Shown: one piece after another, positions 53,501-63,740 of the stretch
Position numbering within the stretch: position 1 is the stretch's first letter
How the letters are laid out: each line of letters opens with the position of its first letter
DNA from: Rhododendron vialii
Lineage: Eukaryota > Streptophyta > Magnoliopsida > Ericales > Ericaceae
DNA: 64,000 nt
Assembly: GCF_030253575.1 (NCBI RefSeq)
Contig: NC_080568.1
Coordinates: 14,841,501 to 14,905,500 of the forward strand
Direction of reading: 5' to 3'
The notes under the pieces: generated by a model
What the model saw: only the letters and a program-made list of their open reading frames with translations
What the model was told of the DNA's origin: nothing
Database searches by the model: none
Made by a program: the position numbers and the translations under genes

Positions 53501-55594
53501 CACAAGTCATGAATACAGCAGATAAAACTACAATAAGACGGCCCAGGTGGTGTGGGAATTCATTAACAAGCCCTTGAGAAACAAAAGCACAAAACAATAT
53601 TACTGGAGCCACAATTAAACCCATTGTAAGGAATAGTGATCTGAAATCCGGCCCAAATATAAGCCGGCCTCCAATGAAGAATCTCTGCAGGAAATACAGA
53701 ACAGTGATGAGTGGTTTGGTCTTCATTTAGGAAAATATAAATTCACATTACAGTGAATACACAGGCCAAAACAATACAGAAAACGGTGTAATTGTAAGGT
53801 CTTTTACATACTAAAAGAGCAATTGGAGCTTAAACTTTCTAGGTAGCCAAACGGTGGTGGTCGTTGCTTCCACCCTTTACTGGCCTAACAACTTGTTGGA
53901 CCCTAACAACATGGCTCAAAAGGCTTAAACCCAAGTTATTTGGTTTTAAGGAGTGGTCCTTGTATTTCGTTGAAACTTATTCCAACCCCCACTAACGTGG
54001 GACAAACATTGAGGTGCTACTTTCTCTCCTACTTCAATGCGCAACATCCTCATTGCGGCCACGGCCTGTCACCCTTCTCCCTATGGCCATGGTGTAGCAC
54101 CTAGCTCACACAACTTAGAACGGGATTGTGCTCTGATGCCATTTGCAACGACTCACCCTTTACTGATTCAATAACTTCTTGAAGCCTAAGAACATAGCCC
54201 AAAATGCCGAAACCTAAGTTAGCTGGCAGAAAAGGATGGTCATCTTATTCTGTTGAAACTTCTTCTAACCCAACAACATGGGACCAACATTAAATATCAG
54301 ATTGGTAATGGAGAAAGGACCTTCTTGTGGGGGGATAATTGGCACCCTTTTGGTCCCTTATATGATCGATTCAGGAATAGAGTGGTGCATAATGTTGGCA
54401 GATCTTTAAAGGCTAAGGTGGCTTCAATAGTTGAAAATGGGGCTTGGAGATGGCCCAGATTAAGAAACCCCCTTATTCACACCATCATCTCTCACATTCC
54501 TCAAAATTTGGTTCCACACCCTAAGATGGTGGATTCAGTAATTTGGGTGCCTCATCCTAAGGGTATTTTCACTATTAAGTTTGCTTTGGAAGCTATTCGG
54601 GAGAAATTCCCTATTCAGCCTCGGTTCAAGGTTATTTGGGGTAGTCATAATGTCCCTAGATGGTCTTTTGTACTTTGGTTGGCAGCTCTTCACAGACTGA
54701 GTACTAAGGATAGATTGAGAAACTGGGGTATGGCTGTGGATATGCCCTTTGCTGCCTCTACCAGGATGAGGAGGAATCACATCATCACTTGTTCTTTGAT
54801 TGTTTGTATTCTACATGTGTTTGGCAGTACTTGGTGTCCAAGAATAGAGTGACTGGCATTCCTAATAATATGGGAGATGTCCTTGATTGGTTGCAGGGCA
54901 ATGTATCTTGGGTTAGTTTCAGATTTGTTAGTTTGAAGTGTACATTGGCATCTACTGTTTATGGTCTTTGGTAGGAAAGAAACTCTCGTATTTTTTGTGC
55001 AAAGATGAAGGATCATACTCAGGTGGCAACAGATATAACCAATGGGATTCGTGCTTTCCTTAGCTCCAGAAGGAATGTAAAACAATCCTCGCAAAATCGG
55101 AGTATTTGTGAGATATGGGGCCTGCCTCACAGGATCATGCAATCTGTATAGTTTTGAAAAGTGTGTTCTTTGATTTTGTTTTCTTGTTTAGAGCTGCTTT
55201 GTATGGCTGCTTGTATTGTTGTTTCTTGTAAGGGGATTCTATCCCTCTTGGTTTGAGCCTAATAAAATTTTGTGCACTTATCAAAAAAACAAAAAAAAAA
55301 ACATGGGACCAACATTGGGGTATTACAGAGCGAAAGAACAAAATGACGAGCAAAATAACAAAATGGCAATAAGATGTAGTAGGTTGGTGAAGAAGTTACA
55401 TCTAACAAAACAGGCAAACAGAGTTAGTATAATCTAAACACGGAGAAGATTAAGAAAGGGGGAAAGAGGGGGTGGCATACATTGCTTCCTTTCCAGACTT
55501 GATAGAGTCGGGGAGAGGGGCCATAGGTGGTTTCGATGAAGATTCGGCTATTGGATTTGGAGAAGTGAGGAGGCGGGGGACCACCCTCGCACAT
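50556..55594 (-). CDS. DHHC-type protein S-acyltransferase (palmitoyltransferase)
   Basis: Membrane enzyme that attaches palmitate to cysteines of target proteins. Five coding exons on the minus strand: 55594-55481, 53684-53502, 52426-52124, 51313-51080 and 50996-50556. All introns are GT-AG in phase 0, giving 424 residues. The start [16 protein letters not shown] precedes the family segment [10 protein letters not shown]...GGRLIFGPD. Two hydrophobic stretches come before DPG (111-113). The Cys-rich domain contains [28 protein letters not shown] (DHHC at 188-191) and GQCIGKRNYR. Two more hydrophobic stretches follow, then TTYE (279-282) and [25 protein letters not shown]. All hallmark residues are present. 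It resembles the Arabidopsis PAT5/PAT7/PAT8 group; exact orthology was not determined. Intron 1 (1.8 kb) holds a TRIM and a LINE. Confidence 0.95.
53864..55327 (-). mobile_element. TRIM-like small LTR element in intron 1 of the S-acyltransferase gene, split by a LINE
   Basis: Two diverged direct repeats of about 160 bp (53864-54021, and 54144-54291 continued at 55317-55327) share ACCCTTTACTG, AACTTGTTGGA/AACTTCTTGAA and GTGGGAC-type motifs. Between them lies a short non-coding interior. A minus-strand TGGCATCAGAGC at about 54131-54141 resembles a tRNA-Met primer site beside the right LTR. It is a fossil without coding capacity. Confidence 0.6.
54292..55299 (+). mobile_element. 5'-truncated L1-type LINE with 17-bp target duplication
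   Basis: About 1.0 kb ending in an A-rich tail. It encodes the C-terminal part of a plant LINE ORF2: [26 protein letters not shown] and [22 protein letters not shown], the zf-RVT-type region, then a frame change and [11 protein letters not shown]. The direct repeat AACATGGGACCAACATT is at 54275-54291 and 55300-55316. Reverse transcriptase is absent, so this is a dead insertion. Confidence 0.92.
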
Positions 55595-56249
55595 CCTTTC
55601 CCTTCAAACCCAATTCAACAAATAAGATGGGTTTATTTTGATGCCCAGATTGATTAATGCGGTTTGGTACCCTCCCCTACACCACCCGTTTGATAAAGTG
55701 ATCTGTTGAGGCAAAACATGAACATAGCACATAAAAATTCAGATCAGCGATCGAATACAAATGTTTCGTTAAGGAATTGACAGAGGTTTATTATCCAATT
55801 ACTATGCTGATAATAATAAGAATAACAAAAAGTTGGTCCAAAAGGACAATTTGAACAATGCGGATTCTCAAACATCTGCATTGAGATAAAGCATACGTCC
55901 TCTTATACAATAGGGGCTTTGCATATAAAGGTTTTTTATTTTTTATTAAATAAGATGCAAATGCAAATGCTCATGTGAATTGAAAGCAAGGATTTCGAAT
56001 TGGATTGATTCAAGCAGCAGAAACATATGGAGAAAGAGAAGAGAGAAAACCCTAATGTTTTCTTGGCGTATTTCTTTCTATGGGGGAAGAGAGAGGAGGA
56101 TCTATCTCTCTTTCCCTGGTGCTGGGTGCTGATGCTGATACGTAAATCTTTCCCTTTCGTGTGATTTCTGAAATAGTCAAAATGGGTCACAGGGTTTCAG
56201 CCCCCGTTCGACGTCGGCAGGGGGGAACCGAATTTCGTTGAAAAAGTGC

Positions 56250-56295
<46 letters not shown>

Positions 56296-56548
56296 CTCCA
56301 CACAGCCAGAAGAACCTCTCTGCCTCGTTGCCAAATTCTCCGCTCGGATAGCCGCAATTTTTTCGAATCATCCTTAAAAATAGATTCCGGTCAAAAAAAT
56401 AAAAAAATCCTTGAAAATAGCTTCCTTCCCCTCCAGGCCAGGCGGCACTACCCAGTTTCTTTGAAAGGTTTCAATTTCGAAAAGGTTCAAATAACTTCCC
56501 ACGACTTGGTAAACTACCCATCAAAGGATAATTTCTCATTTGTTTTTT
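55595..56548. other. Upstream region of the S-acyltransferase gene
   Basis: Likely promoter and 5' leader of the minus-strand gene. A GA tract lies at about 56249-56292. Minus-strand open frames here are short. No second gene recognised. Confidence 0.4.
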
Positions 56549-57074
56549 GGGTAAACTATAGTTAACCCCCTCTAACTCAGCCTCGCGTGCACTTTGCCCC
56601 TCTAACTTTTTTTTTGGCACTCAACCCCCTCTAACTAACTGAAATTCAAACGGTCATAACTTTAAACGGTCATAACTTCTTTTTCCGAAATCGAAAACAT
56701 GCAACTTATATATCGATTTCGAGGTCTTGAAGTCATCTTTCTAATGACACCAAAATCACATCACGATTCAAAGCACACAGAAAGTTATGATCAAAAGAGT
56801 AAGGACTGGTAGACAGAAAGACCGTATTGATCATAACTTTCTGTGTGCTTTGAATCGTGATGTGATTTTGGTGTCATTATAAAGCTGACTTCAAGACCTC
56901 GAAATCGGTATATAATTTGCATGTTTTTGATTTCGGAAAAAGAAGTTATGACCGTTTGAAGTTATGACCGTTTGAATTTCAGTTAGTTAGAGGGGGTTGA
57001 GTGCCAAAAAAAAAAGTTAGAGGAGGCAAAGTGCACGCGATGCTTAGTTAGAAGGGGTTAACTATAGTTTACCC
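56549..57074. mobile_element. Near-perfect palindromic foldback element, 9-bp target duplication
   Basis: 526 bp in which the left half is an inverted copy of the right half nearly throughout, ends GGGTAAACTATAGTTAACCC and inverted match. A perfect 9-bp repeat TTGTTTTTT flanks it (56540-56548, 57075-57083), pointing to a MULE-type mover. The only unpaired part is a short centre near 56790-56820. No coding region. Confidence 0.88.
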
Positions 57075-57083
57075 TTGTTTTTT

Positions 57084-58430
57084 TTCAGAGTTTGCGTTTT
57101 TGGTTTTTTTTCTCTCAGTAGGAGTCCAATAAAGTTTTCTTGCTTTTCACTTCAGACAATTAAGGCTCCGTTCGAAACATGTGGAAAATAAAATAAAATA
57201 AAATAAAATGGGAAAAAAATAAGAGGAAAAAAGAAGAGAAAATTTACTTTTCTCAAAACTTAAAATTGACTTCTTCTCTCTTTTTTTTCCAATCAAACAA
57301 TATGAGAGAAATTTTTTTAATTTTCCTTTCTTTTTCTTTTCATTCATTAGAACAAGTTTACCAGCTCATGTAAACACCCAAAATTAGTTATTTTACCTAT
57401 GCAAAGTGAAAAAAATCCTCATACAGCAGATTAGGTAAACAAAGGGGAAAATGCATCCAACTACAATAGATAGGTATATTTAACTAACAATTGTTCATGA
57501 GCAAAACCATTTAATACTATTATCTCTCAAACTTTCCCCCTCTCTCCTCTGTTCTTTTCTTGAAAAAGAAAAAGGCAAAAGAAAAAGAAATAGTATTTTT
57601 ATTAGAGAATAGATAAAATAGATAATATTTGTGTAGTGTTAAAAGAGATGTGAGTAGATAAAATAAAAAAAATATATTGTTCACCAACATTTTTGGCTAT
57701 GTACTGGTGTACATGCTCTTAAGTTCCAAATAGAGACCGATGGTCAAATTCCTACTCTTTAAATGTGGGAAAAACTATTCTCTGACCTAAATAGAAACTA
57801 CTATGAGTAAAAAACTATAACTAATATTTAAACTACTGTAATGATCCACAAAGTGGAATGAATTTGTCCAACCAAAAGAGTGGTTTATAATCCTTTGGAC
57901 AAAAATCCCCCCAAAGAAAGAACTCTACGTGGATAAAGATATCGAGACCAAAGTCCCTCACCTCCTGTCTAATATCGGTTTAATACAAAAAAGGGAAGAA
58001 TTAAACCGGACTTTTCTCTCTTTCAAAGTGGACTGTACAAAGAAAATATAGAAAACAAAAACAAAACCCTCTAGAATTGACCGTGGGACAAATAACTTTG
58101 GGCAAATAGCCTCCGGAGTTGACTAGTATTCAAATGGAGAGAGAGAGAGAGAGAGAGAGGCAAGTACCCTTTTTTTTTTTTATACCAAAAAGTAGTTTTG
58201 CAATTGAACAACCGAAACAGATCTCAGAAGCTTTTCCAATTGAACAACCGAAACAGCACTGGACGGGACAAAAACAGAGTGAAGAAGTGCAAGTACAAAG
58301 GGCTTCGGCAGGCTTGGACGACGTACAGAACACTGGTTTGGAGTATGGGAACTGATCCAGAGTGTTTTTTTATTTTTGCCACAGCGATATACATCAGCGG
58401 GGGTTAGTGGAGGTGTTAGAATTAGCACGG
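57084..58430. other. Intergenic sequence, no gene recognised
   Basis: AT-rich. 58196-58255 has a 37-bp direct repeat (CAATTGAACAACCGAAACAG at 58200 and 58236) and a short GA tract at 58137-58159. Confidence 0.45.
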
Positions 58431-58439
58431 AGAAACCAA

Positions 58440-58560
58440 AAGCTATTCATAGCCATAACCCCCTACAGGACCTGCCCCTGTGGGGCTCAAACCCAAAACC
58501 TTCTACAAAAGGGAGGTAATGATTGACCAACTGCACTAAGTAGTGGTTGTCAACTGATCC
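58440..58560 (-). mobile_element. Probable tRNA-derived SINE fragment
   Basis: Minus strand: TAGTGCAGTTGGTCAATC (box A-like), then GGTTTTGGGTTTGAGCCCC (box B-like). The same GTGCAGTTGGTCA motif occurs in the CACTA element at 37075-37090. Confidence 0.5.
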
Positions 58561-58622
58561 AGAGTTTGATAACTGAAAAAGTATGTACGTGGGTACGTGG
58601 CCATTGTATTTTATTGTCAACC

Positions 58623-58795
58623 AGCCGTTCCAGTTTCAAAAAAAAGAATTTTAGGAAAAAGAAGGTAATTTCAAGCTTAAAAATTATGTATTTACGCAAA
58701 TAATTTTTCTACCAATATGGATCTTGTTTGATAGATTTCATTGAGATCTTTTATACGGTGCAAAAAAAATTAAAAAATTATTTTTTATTATTGTG
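58623..58795. repeat. Left half of a small repeat family member
   Basis: The stretch from AAAAATTATGTATTTACGCAA onward closely matches 61200-61300, the more complete copy. It is interrupted on the right by the LTR-like sequence at 58796. Confidence 0.65.
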
Positions 58796-59134
58796 GGGCT
58801 CCGATGAACGTGGCTCGCTTCCTCTGGAACTGCTGTTCGTCTGGATCTAACCTCATTCCCTTGAACCTAACCTGCACCACAAAGCACGACTAAAGACCAC
58901 ACCAGAGGAGCCCCGGAATGGGCCTCCGGCGTAAGGATGAGAATAGTGCAGAGAGAGGAAAGCAAAGGACTAGGGTTTTGAGGGTAGAAGACGATCTACC
59001 TTTAAGGGTGACTATCCCTTGGTATTTATAGAGGATTCTTGGCTTACTCTCGAAGTACATCTATGCGTCTGACACGCGTCGGCTAACGTCACCCGTGACA
59101 TAGTGGATAAGGCGGTTAGTGTGAGCTGTCATTG
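58796..59134. other. LTR-like fragment of unknown family
   Basis: GC-richer block with GGGGCTCCGATGAACG near the left and CAGAGGAGCCCCGG inside, and a GGTATTTATAGAGG promoter-like motif at 59021. It looks like part of a retrotransposon LTR, but no ends or coding parts could be matched. Probably a fossil fragment. Confidence 0.35.
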
Positions 59135-59372
59135 GAGACATGGGCGAGCCCAGTTGCCTAGCTTCGGACCGAGCCTGAGCTTCAAGGGAGCATCGTGGGA
59201 GACATGGCGGAGCCTAGTTGCTTAGCTCTTGGCCGAGCCTGAGCTTCGAGGGAGCATCGTGGGAGATATGGCCGAGCCCAGTTGCTTAGCTCTGGGCCGA
59301 GCCTGAGCTTCGAGGGAGCATCGTGGGAGACATGGCCGAGCCTAGTTGCCTAGCTCTGGGCCGAGCCGAGAT
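59135..59372. repeat. 63-bp minisatellite, four copies
   Basis: Units built on GGGAGACATGGCCGAGCC, TTAGCTCTGGGCCGAGCC and TGAGCTTCGAGGGAGCATC, starting near 59135, 59199, 59262 and 59325. Confidence 0.88.
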
Positions 59373-59640
59373 GGATCGTGGAGGGTAGCATCGTGGCCTT
59401 CCATCGAACGTAGTGACTGTGGCTGAACCAGAATATTCGGACCACTCCAATTTTCATTATATTTGAGTTTAAAAATTAAAGAAAAAAAACTTTTGAAAAA
59501 GGAATCCAAACTGGAATGGCTAATTAAGAGGAGTACACTGTAATTCCTTGTTCGTGTGTGGTGGAAGACAAAAATGAGAGTCAACTTCAAGGGGAAGTCC
59601 TCACCAAAAGAGCTCTTCCTTTATATACTTCTATTAGAAT

Positions 59641-60039
59641 GGACGCTGGGGGGTTGCTGTCCCCGAATTCGGGCCCATTCCGGTCTCGCTCCGATGATCG
59701 GAAGCGTTCACTTCGTAGAGCTCGTCGAGTAGAATAACTATGCAAAAAATCAGCTTAATTGGATATCATTAAGTACCTGATCAGAACCCATATAACTCTC
59801 GGTCCATGGGTTACAGTGGATTTGATCCAGTATTTCGGATCTATTCTTTTCAAGATAAAAAGGTTTTGATCAGACACTTAATGACATCCAATTAAGCTGA
59901 TTTTTTAGCATAATTGTTCTACTCGACGAGCTCTACGAAGTGAACGCTTCCGATCATCGGAGCGAGACTGAAATGGGCCCTGAATTCGGGGACAGCAGTG
60001 CCCTACTGTCCCCTTAGGGGCAGCAGCCCCCCAGCGTCC
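59641..60039. mobile_element. MULE-type MITE with 9-bp target duplication
   Basis: 399 bp with inverted ends GGACGCTGGGGGG and about 150-bp arms. The perfect direct repeat TATTAGAAT flanks it (59632-59640, 60040-60048). GTAGAGCTCGTCGAGTA occurs at 59715-59731 and inverted at 59920-59936. Confidence 0.92.
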
Positions 60040-60100
60040 TATTAGAATAGATAAATCTATTTACAATGCCTTTTGTTGTTTGTTGTATTGGGGCTTGAGA

Positions 60101-60431
60101 GGACCGGGGGAGTGTGTTGGACCGGGGAGTGTGCTGCACAGCTACGTGTTGTGCGGCTGCTGATGCCGCCTTGCCGACATCGGCCCGACAATCGGAGATG
60201 TCCATTGCGTAGAGCTCGTCGAGTACTACAAGTGTAACTACGGAATCCATTCTTTTCGAATTTTATGTGTTCCGATGAGGCACTTAACGATATTTGATCG
60301 GGTTGATTTTTGGTACACTAGTAGTATTCGATGAGCTCTACGCAGTGGACGTCTCCGATCGTCGGACCGATGCCGGCAAGGTGGCGTCGGCAGCTGCACA
60401 GCACGTAGCTGTGCAACACACTCCCCGGTCC
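60101..60431. mobile_element. Related MULE-type MITE with 10-bp target duplication
   Basis: 331 bp with inverted ends GGACCGGGG. The direct repeat GGGCTTGAGA flanks it (60091-60100, 60432-60441). It shares GTAGAGCTCGTCGAGTA (60209-60225, inverted and diverged at 60325-60341) with the element 60 bp to its left, but its outer ends differ. Confidence 0.9.
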
Positions 60432-60650
60432 GGGCTTGAGAACCCAAGTGATCAATTGGGGCATCTAGTTCACTATGGGAGTTGACGAAACTGGAAAAAA
60501 GAAAGTTCATATCACTTGAGAACAAAGGACATAAGCACTTGAATTTGAAATTAATGTATGATGGGGCTGGAAAAGAAACCTACTATAGTGAAGTAATTAA
60601 AGACCTGCTATAAGCTTAAGCGAGTGAGTGAGGCTATCATTATAAGCGTA

Positions 60651-61068
60651 GGGCTTGTTTGGATGCGAAATAAGAATTAGAGATATTATTTATGCAAGAT
60701 GGATAAAATAGTATGAGGTATTGATTAATAATGGATGACTCACATTGATGTGATATTTATAGAGGGAGGATTAAATAATAATCGGTTTGGATGAGGTATT
60801 AAAAATGACGGATAAAATGGAGGGATAAAGTTGTTTTATAATTGAAATGAAAGAGGAGGGGATATTATTTCGGCCTTATCCGGATAATACCCCAAAATCC
60901 ACCCATAAATAATCCCCTTGCATGGGGGATTAGCGGGTATAAGAGAAGATGGGAGAAACCTAATACCCCTGTATTTTTTGGTTACCAAATAAGATGATAA
61001 ACCTGGGCCCATGATTTTAGATGGGGGAAAACTAATACCTCTTCGCAATACCCCATCCAAACAAGCTC
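60651..61068. mobile_element. Tourist-like (PIF/Harbinger) MITE
   Basis: 418 bp with inverted ends GGGCTTGTTTGGATG and GAGCTTGTTTGGATG. The flanking triplets GTA and TTA differ at the first base, so the 3-bp target duplication is not perfect. Confidence 0.65.
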
Positions 61069-61144
61069 TTAGATATATCATGGGTGTATGATTTAGGTGT
61101 ACGTGCTACCATTTATGTAATGTACATATATTGAACATGTATGT

Positions 61145-61390
61145 TACATGCTGTTCCAATTTTGTTAAAATGGAAGTTTTAGAAAAAGAAAATAATTTTA
61201 AACTCAAAAATTATGTGTTTACGCAAATAATTTTTCTCGCAATATGAATTTTGTTTGATAGATTTCATTAAAATATTTTAAACGGTACAAATAAATTAAA
61301 AATATTATTTTTATTTTTATTATATTTTAACTTGAAATTACCTTCGGAAAAATAAGATTTATAAAAAGAAAAGCGGAACGGCAGCGCTAA
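61145..61390. repeat. Small AT-rich repeat, fuller copy of 58623-58795
   Basis: Shares the AAAAATTATGTxTTTACGCAA and TTTGTTTGATAGATTTCATT stretches with 58680-58745 and extends further right to AAAGCGGAACGGCAG. Confidence 0.6.
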
Positions 61391-61576
61391 TTGAGTTTTC
61401 TTATGTTAAATACTGAGTATTTAGTTTTGCCCGTGCATCTGCTAGTAATATATGTGCATTTAAAAGTACCAGACGTGAAGGAAGGAAGGACCTTTGCTTT
61501 TGGCTTTTTGGTCTGAAAATCGTACGAAAGTGGTCGTCTTTCTCTAGATATTCCTGGTGGTTTCAGGGCAAGGAAA

Positions 61577-61730
61577 ATGGAGGGGTTGAATCAGACGCAT
61601 CCTCATCCATACGTTCCTGTGGATTTGGATCTACCAGGTTTCGTACCAGGTTTCCTTCCACAGTCAACCATTCTCGGCGTTTTTGTCCTCGCTTCCCTCC
61701 TCGTCGTCTCCCTCGTCTGGTTCCTCTCTG
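61577..61730 (+). CDS. HYD1: Sterol C-8,7 isomerase (HYDRA1/EBP), exon 1 only
   Basis: Enzyme of sterol biosynthesis in the endoplasmic reticulum that moves the C8 double bond to C7. Exon 1 encodes 51 residues plus one base: MEGLNQTHPHPYVPVDLDLPG, then a hydrophobic segment with LASLLVVSLVWFLSG. HPYVPxDLxLPGxVP and SLLVVSLVW are characteristic of plant HYD1 N-termini. The exon ends at a CTCTG|GTACC donor. The expected next segment (a DRLLMCWW-type sequence) is not found in the remaining 2.3 kb, so intron 1 is at least that long and the gene continues beyond the window, unless this is an isolated exon. No frame damage is seen. Confidence 0.8.
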
Positions 61731-63313
61731 GTACCTTTTCAATTTTCTGATTTTCCTAGAATTGATACTACAAATCAGTAATTTAGGATTTACAATTTGC
61801 TTCTCTTCTACCTCTACTACTATCGAGTGACTTAAAGCATGTTTTGTGGTCTTGTTATGTTTTGGTCTGCTAAAATCCGTACTGATTTTCTGTTAAATTA
61901 TCACCTTACAAAAACAAGTCAAGTATTGAGTGCTGCCTAAACCGAATATTTGAAAGATCTTACAGCCCCACTTTGGATGCTGTGGATGGTGATAAAGTGT
62001 GAAAAAAGAAAAAAGAATCCTTTGTGAAATTGTGAGAAAATATGACAAACAATGACTTTGGTGTGTGAGAACCATCTTTATTGGTCCATTTTGTTTCTCA
62101 GCAAATCTCATCACTTTGCACAACCCTTTCTTTTCTCTCACTTTCTCACGATTCGAAGGGCCTCACGATTCAAAGGGCCTGTTGTTAGCAAGCATATTCC
62201 AAACGTGGGAAATAGCATGGTCAAGTACTTATAAGATCAAAAACCATGGAGGACGCACAAACCCACTTGTAAAGATAAAGCACTCACGAGATCGAGAAGG
62301 GAAGATCCTACCCATGAGCATTATGTATGGGATTTTCAACCAACTCTCTGACAATCTTCAAACACTTTACCATCTTCACTAGCCACGCTCAATCCAACAC
62401 GAACACAACTAGGCGATTGCACCAAAACAATTACTATAACGTCATTTTTTGTTACATTCCATCTTGAGGTTTCTGGGCACAACCCTTATCTTGGCCTGGT
62501 TTGGTTTTCGCCTGAAGGTTGTCTAGCACCCATGGACTTCCTGTAATCCTCTTGAAATTAAAACCTTTTGAGCACTTCGTAAATTGAAAACAAAATCCTC
62601 TAATAAAGCATTTTTGTGTGTGAGCAAGCAGATGTTTAGCCATGTACTTTTTTAAGTGTGTAGTGGCCTTATCTTTATGATCTGAACAGCTGCATCATAG
62701 GATTTGAAATTAAAACGTAAGAAGCGTCGTGGAAATCAACCATATGCCATGAATTGCAAATGTCCTTATAATATTTAGCTTAAATTATTTCATTGGTTTC
62801 TTTGCGTTTGTTTTTTGGCTTGGTTTTCACTTGTATTAGGTCAATGCCGTTATCAAGCTGCTTAGTTTTTCTCTCTCTGTTTTTAGGAGCTTAAGATGAA
62901 AGTTAAGTCTGTTTGTTGAGGCCACCATGTAAGACACAATGTTATAAGGATATTGTTCGGACGCAAGCTGATCAATTTTCAGGGTATAAGAGTTCATTTT
63001 CGCTCATTTGGAACACCAAGCTTTTGTTTGTGGGGTAGTTTTCCCAACTGTTTAACCATCTGTGCAATCCCAAATAATTTATTGCAGTTTATGTCAACTG
63101 TCAAGTTTTTGATGTGTTTACGTCGGTGAAATCTTTCTTTTTAAGTTTATATTCTTATTTTTGTGGTTGCTTAAATTGGAGATTTAGGAATATGCGAAAA
63201 GGAATTTCTACGAGATTCTAATGAGAGGATCTTGTCTAGAACTTGCTATTTTGGTTTCTTCAAAATTTGAAGACCAATGGAATATCAAATCCCACTAAAG
63301 ATGTGTCTCTATG
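61731..63313. other. Probable intron 1 of the HYD1 gene
   Basis: AT-rich sequence with no recognised coding region or transposon ends. Confidence 0.45.
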
Positions 63314-63397
63314 TAATATTAGACTGGACGCTGTTTTTTGGTAATATTAGACTGGAAGCTGTTTTTTGGTAATATTAGACTGGAAGCTGTTTTTTGG
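63314..63397. repeat. 28-bp minisatellite, three copies
   Basis: Units of TAATATTAGACTGGAAGCTG plus a T-run and GG, starting at 63314, 63342 and 63370. Confidence 0.92.
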
Positions 63398-63532
63398 TAT
63401 TTTCTTTATAAATAGAACTTGGACCTTAAGCAATTCTACGTTTTTTATTGAGACTTAAGGCACTAAACCTGGGATGATAAGATAGCTGGCGAGCCTTGTG
63501 AGCTTCCCTGCACATGCAGAATGAGCTGCAGT

Positions 63533-63740
63533 TGCTGGCATTGTGGATATCCTTTTGACCCCTATGGTTACCAGTTCGGAGGTGACAAGGTCTTGTCTTT
63601 TCCACAAGGCAGTGGCCCTTGTACTACTTGTATGGACGGCCATAAAATTAGCAAGCAACTTGCCCTTGCCCATGATCCATGCCATCATTTATCAGAAGCT
63701 TCAGGTTGCAGGTTGCTTTACTGCATTTACCCTGCTTGTG
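63533..63740 (+). CDS. Possible exon of an unrecognised membrane protein
   Basis: An open frame bounded by a GAGCTGCAG acceptor-like site and a GTAAGTG donor-like site. It encodes AGIVDILLTPM, then a hydrophobic KAVALVLLVWTAIKL and HAIIYQKLQVAGCFTAFTLLV. The frame continues past the donor to 63842. It does not resemble HYD1 exon 2 and I do not recognise the family. It could be an exon of another gene, a captured fragment, or chance; codon choice and boundaries are only mildly supportive. Confidence 0.25.

Noticed and set aside
54253-54852. A host gene for a zinc-finger-like protein in the S-acyltransferase intron
   Set aside because: The sequence is the C-terminal zf-RVT-type part of a LINE, with an A-rich tail and target duplication.
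63455-63688. Minus-strand open frame at the right edge
   Set aside because: It has no recognised domain and no splice-site support; the plus-strand frame has slightly better borders and is itself uncertain.
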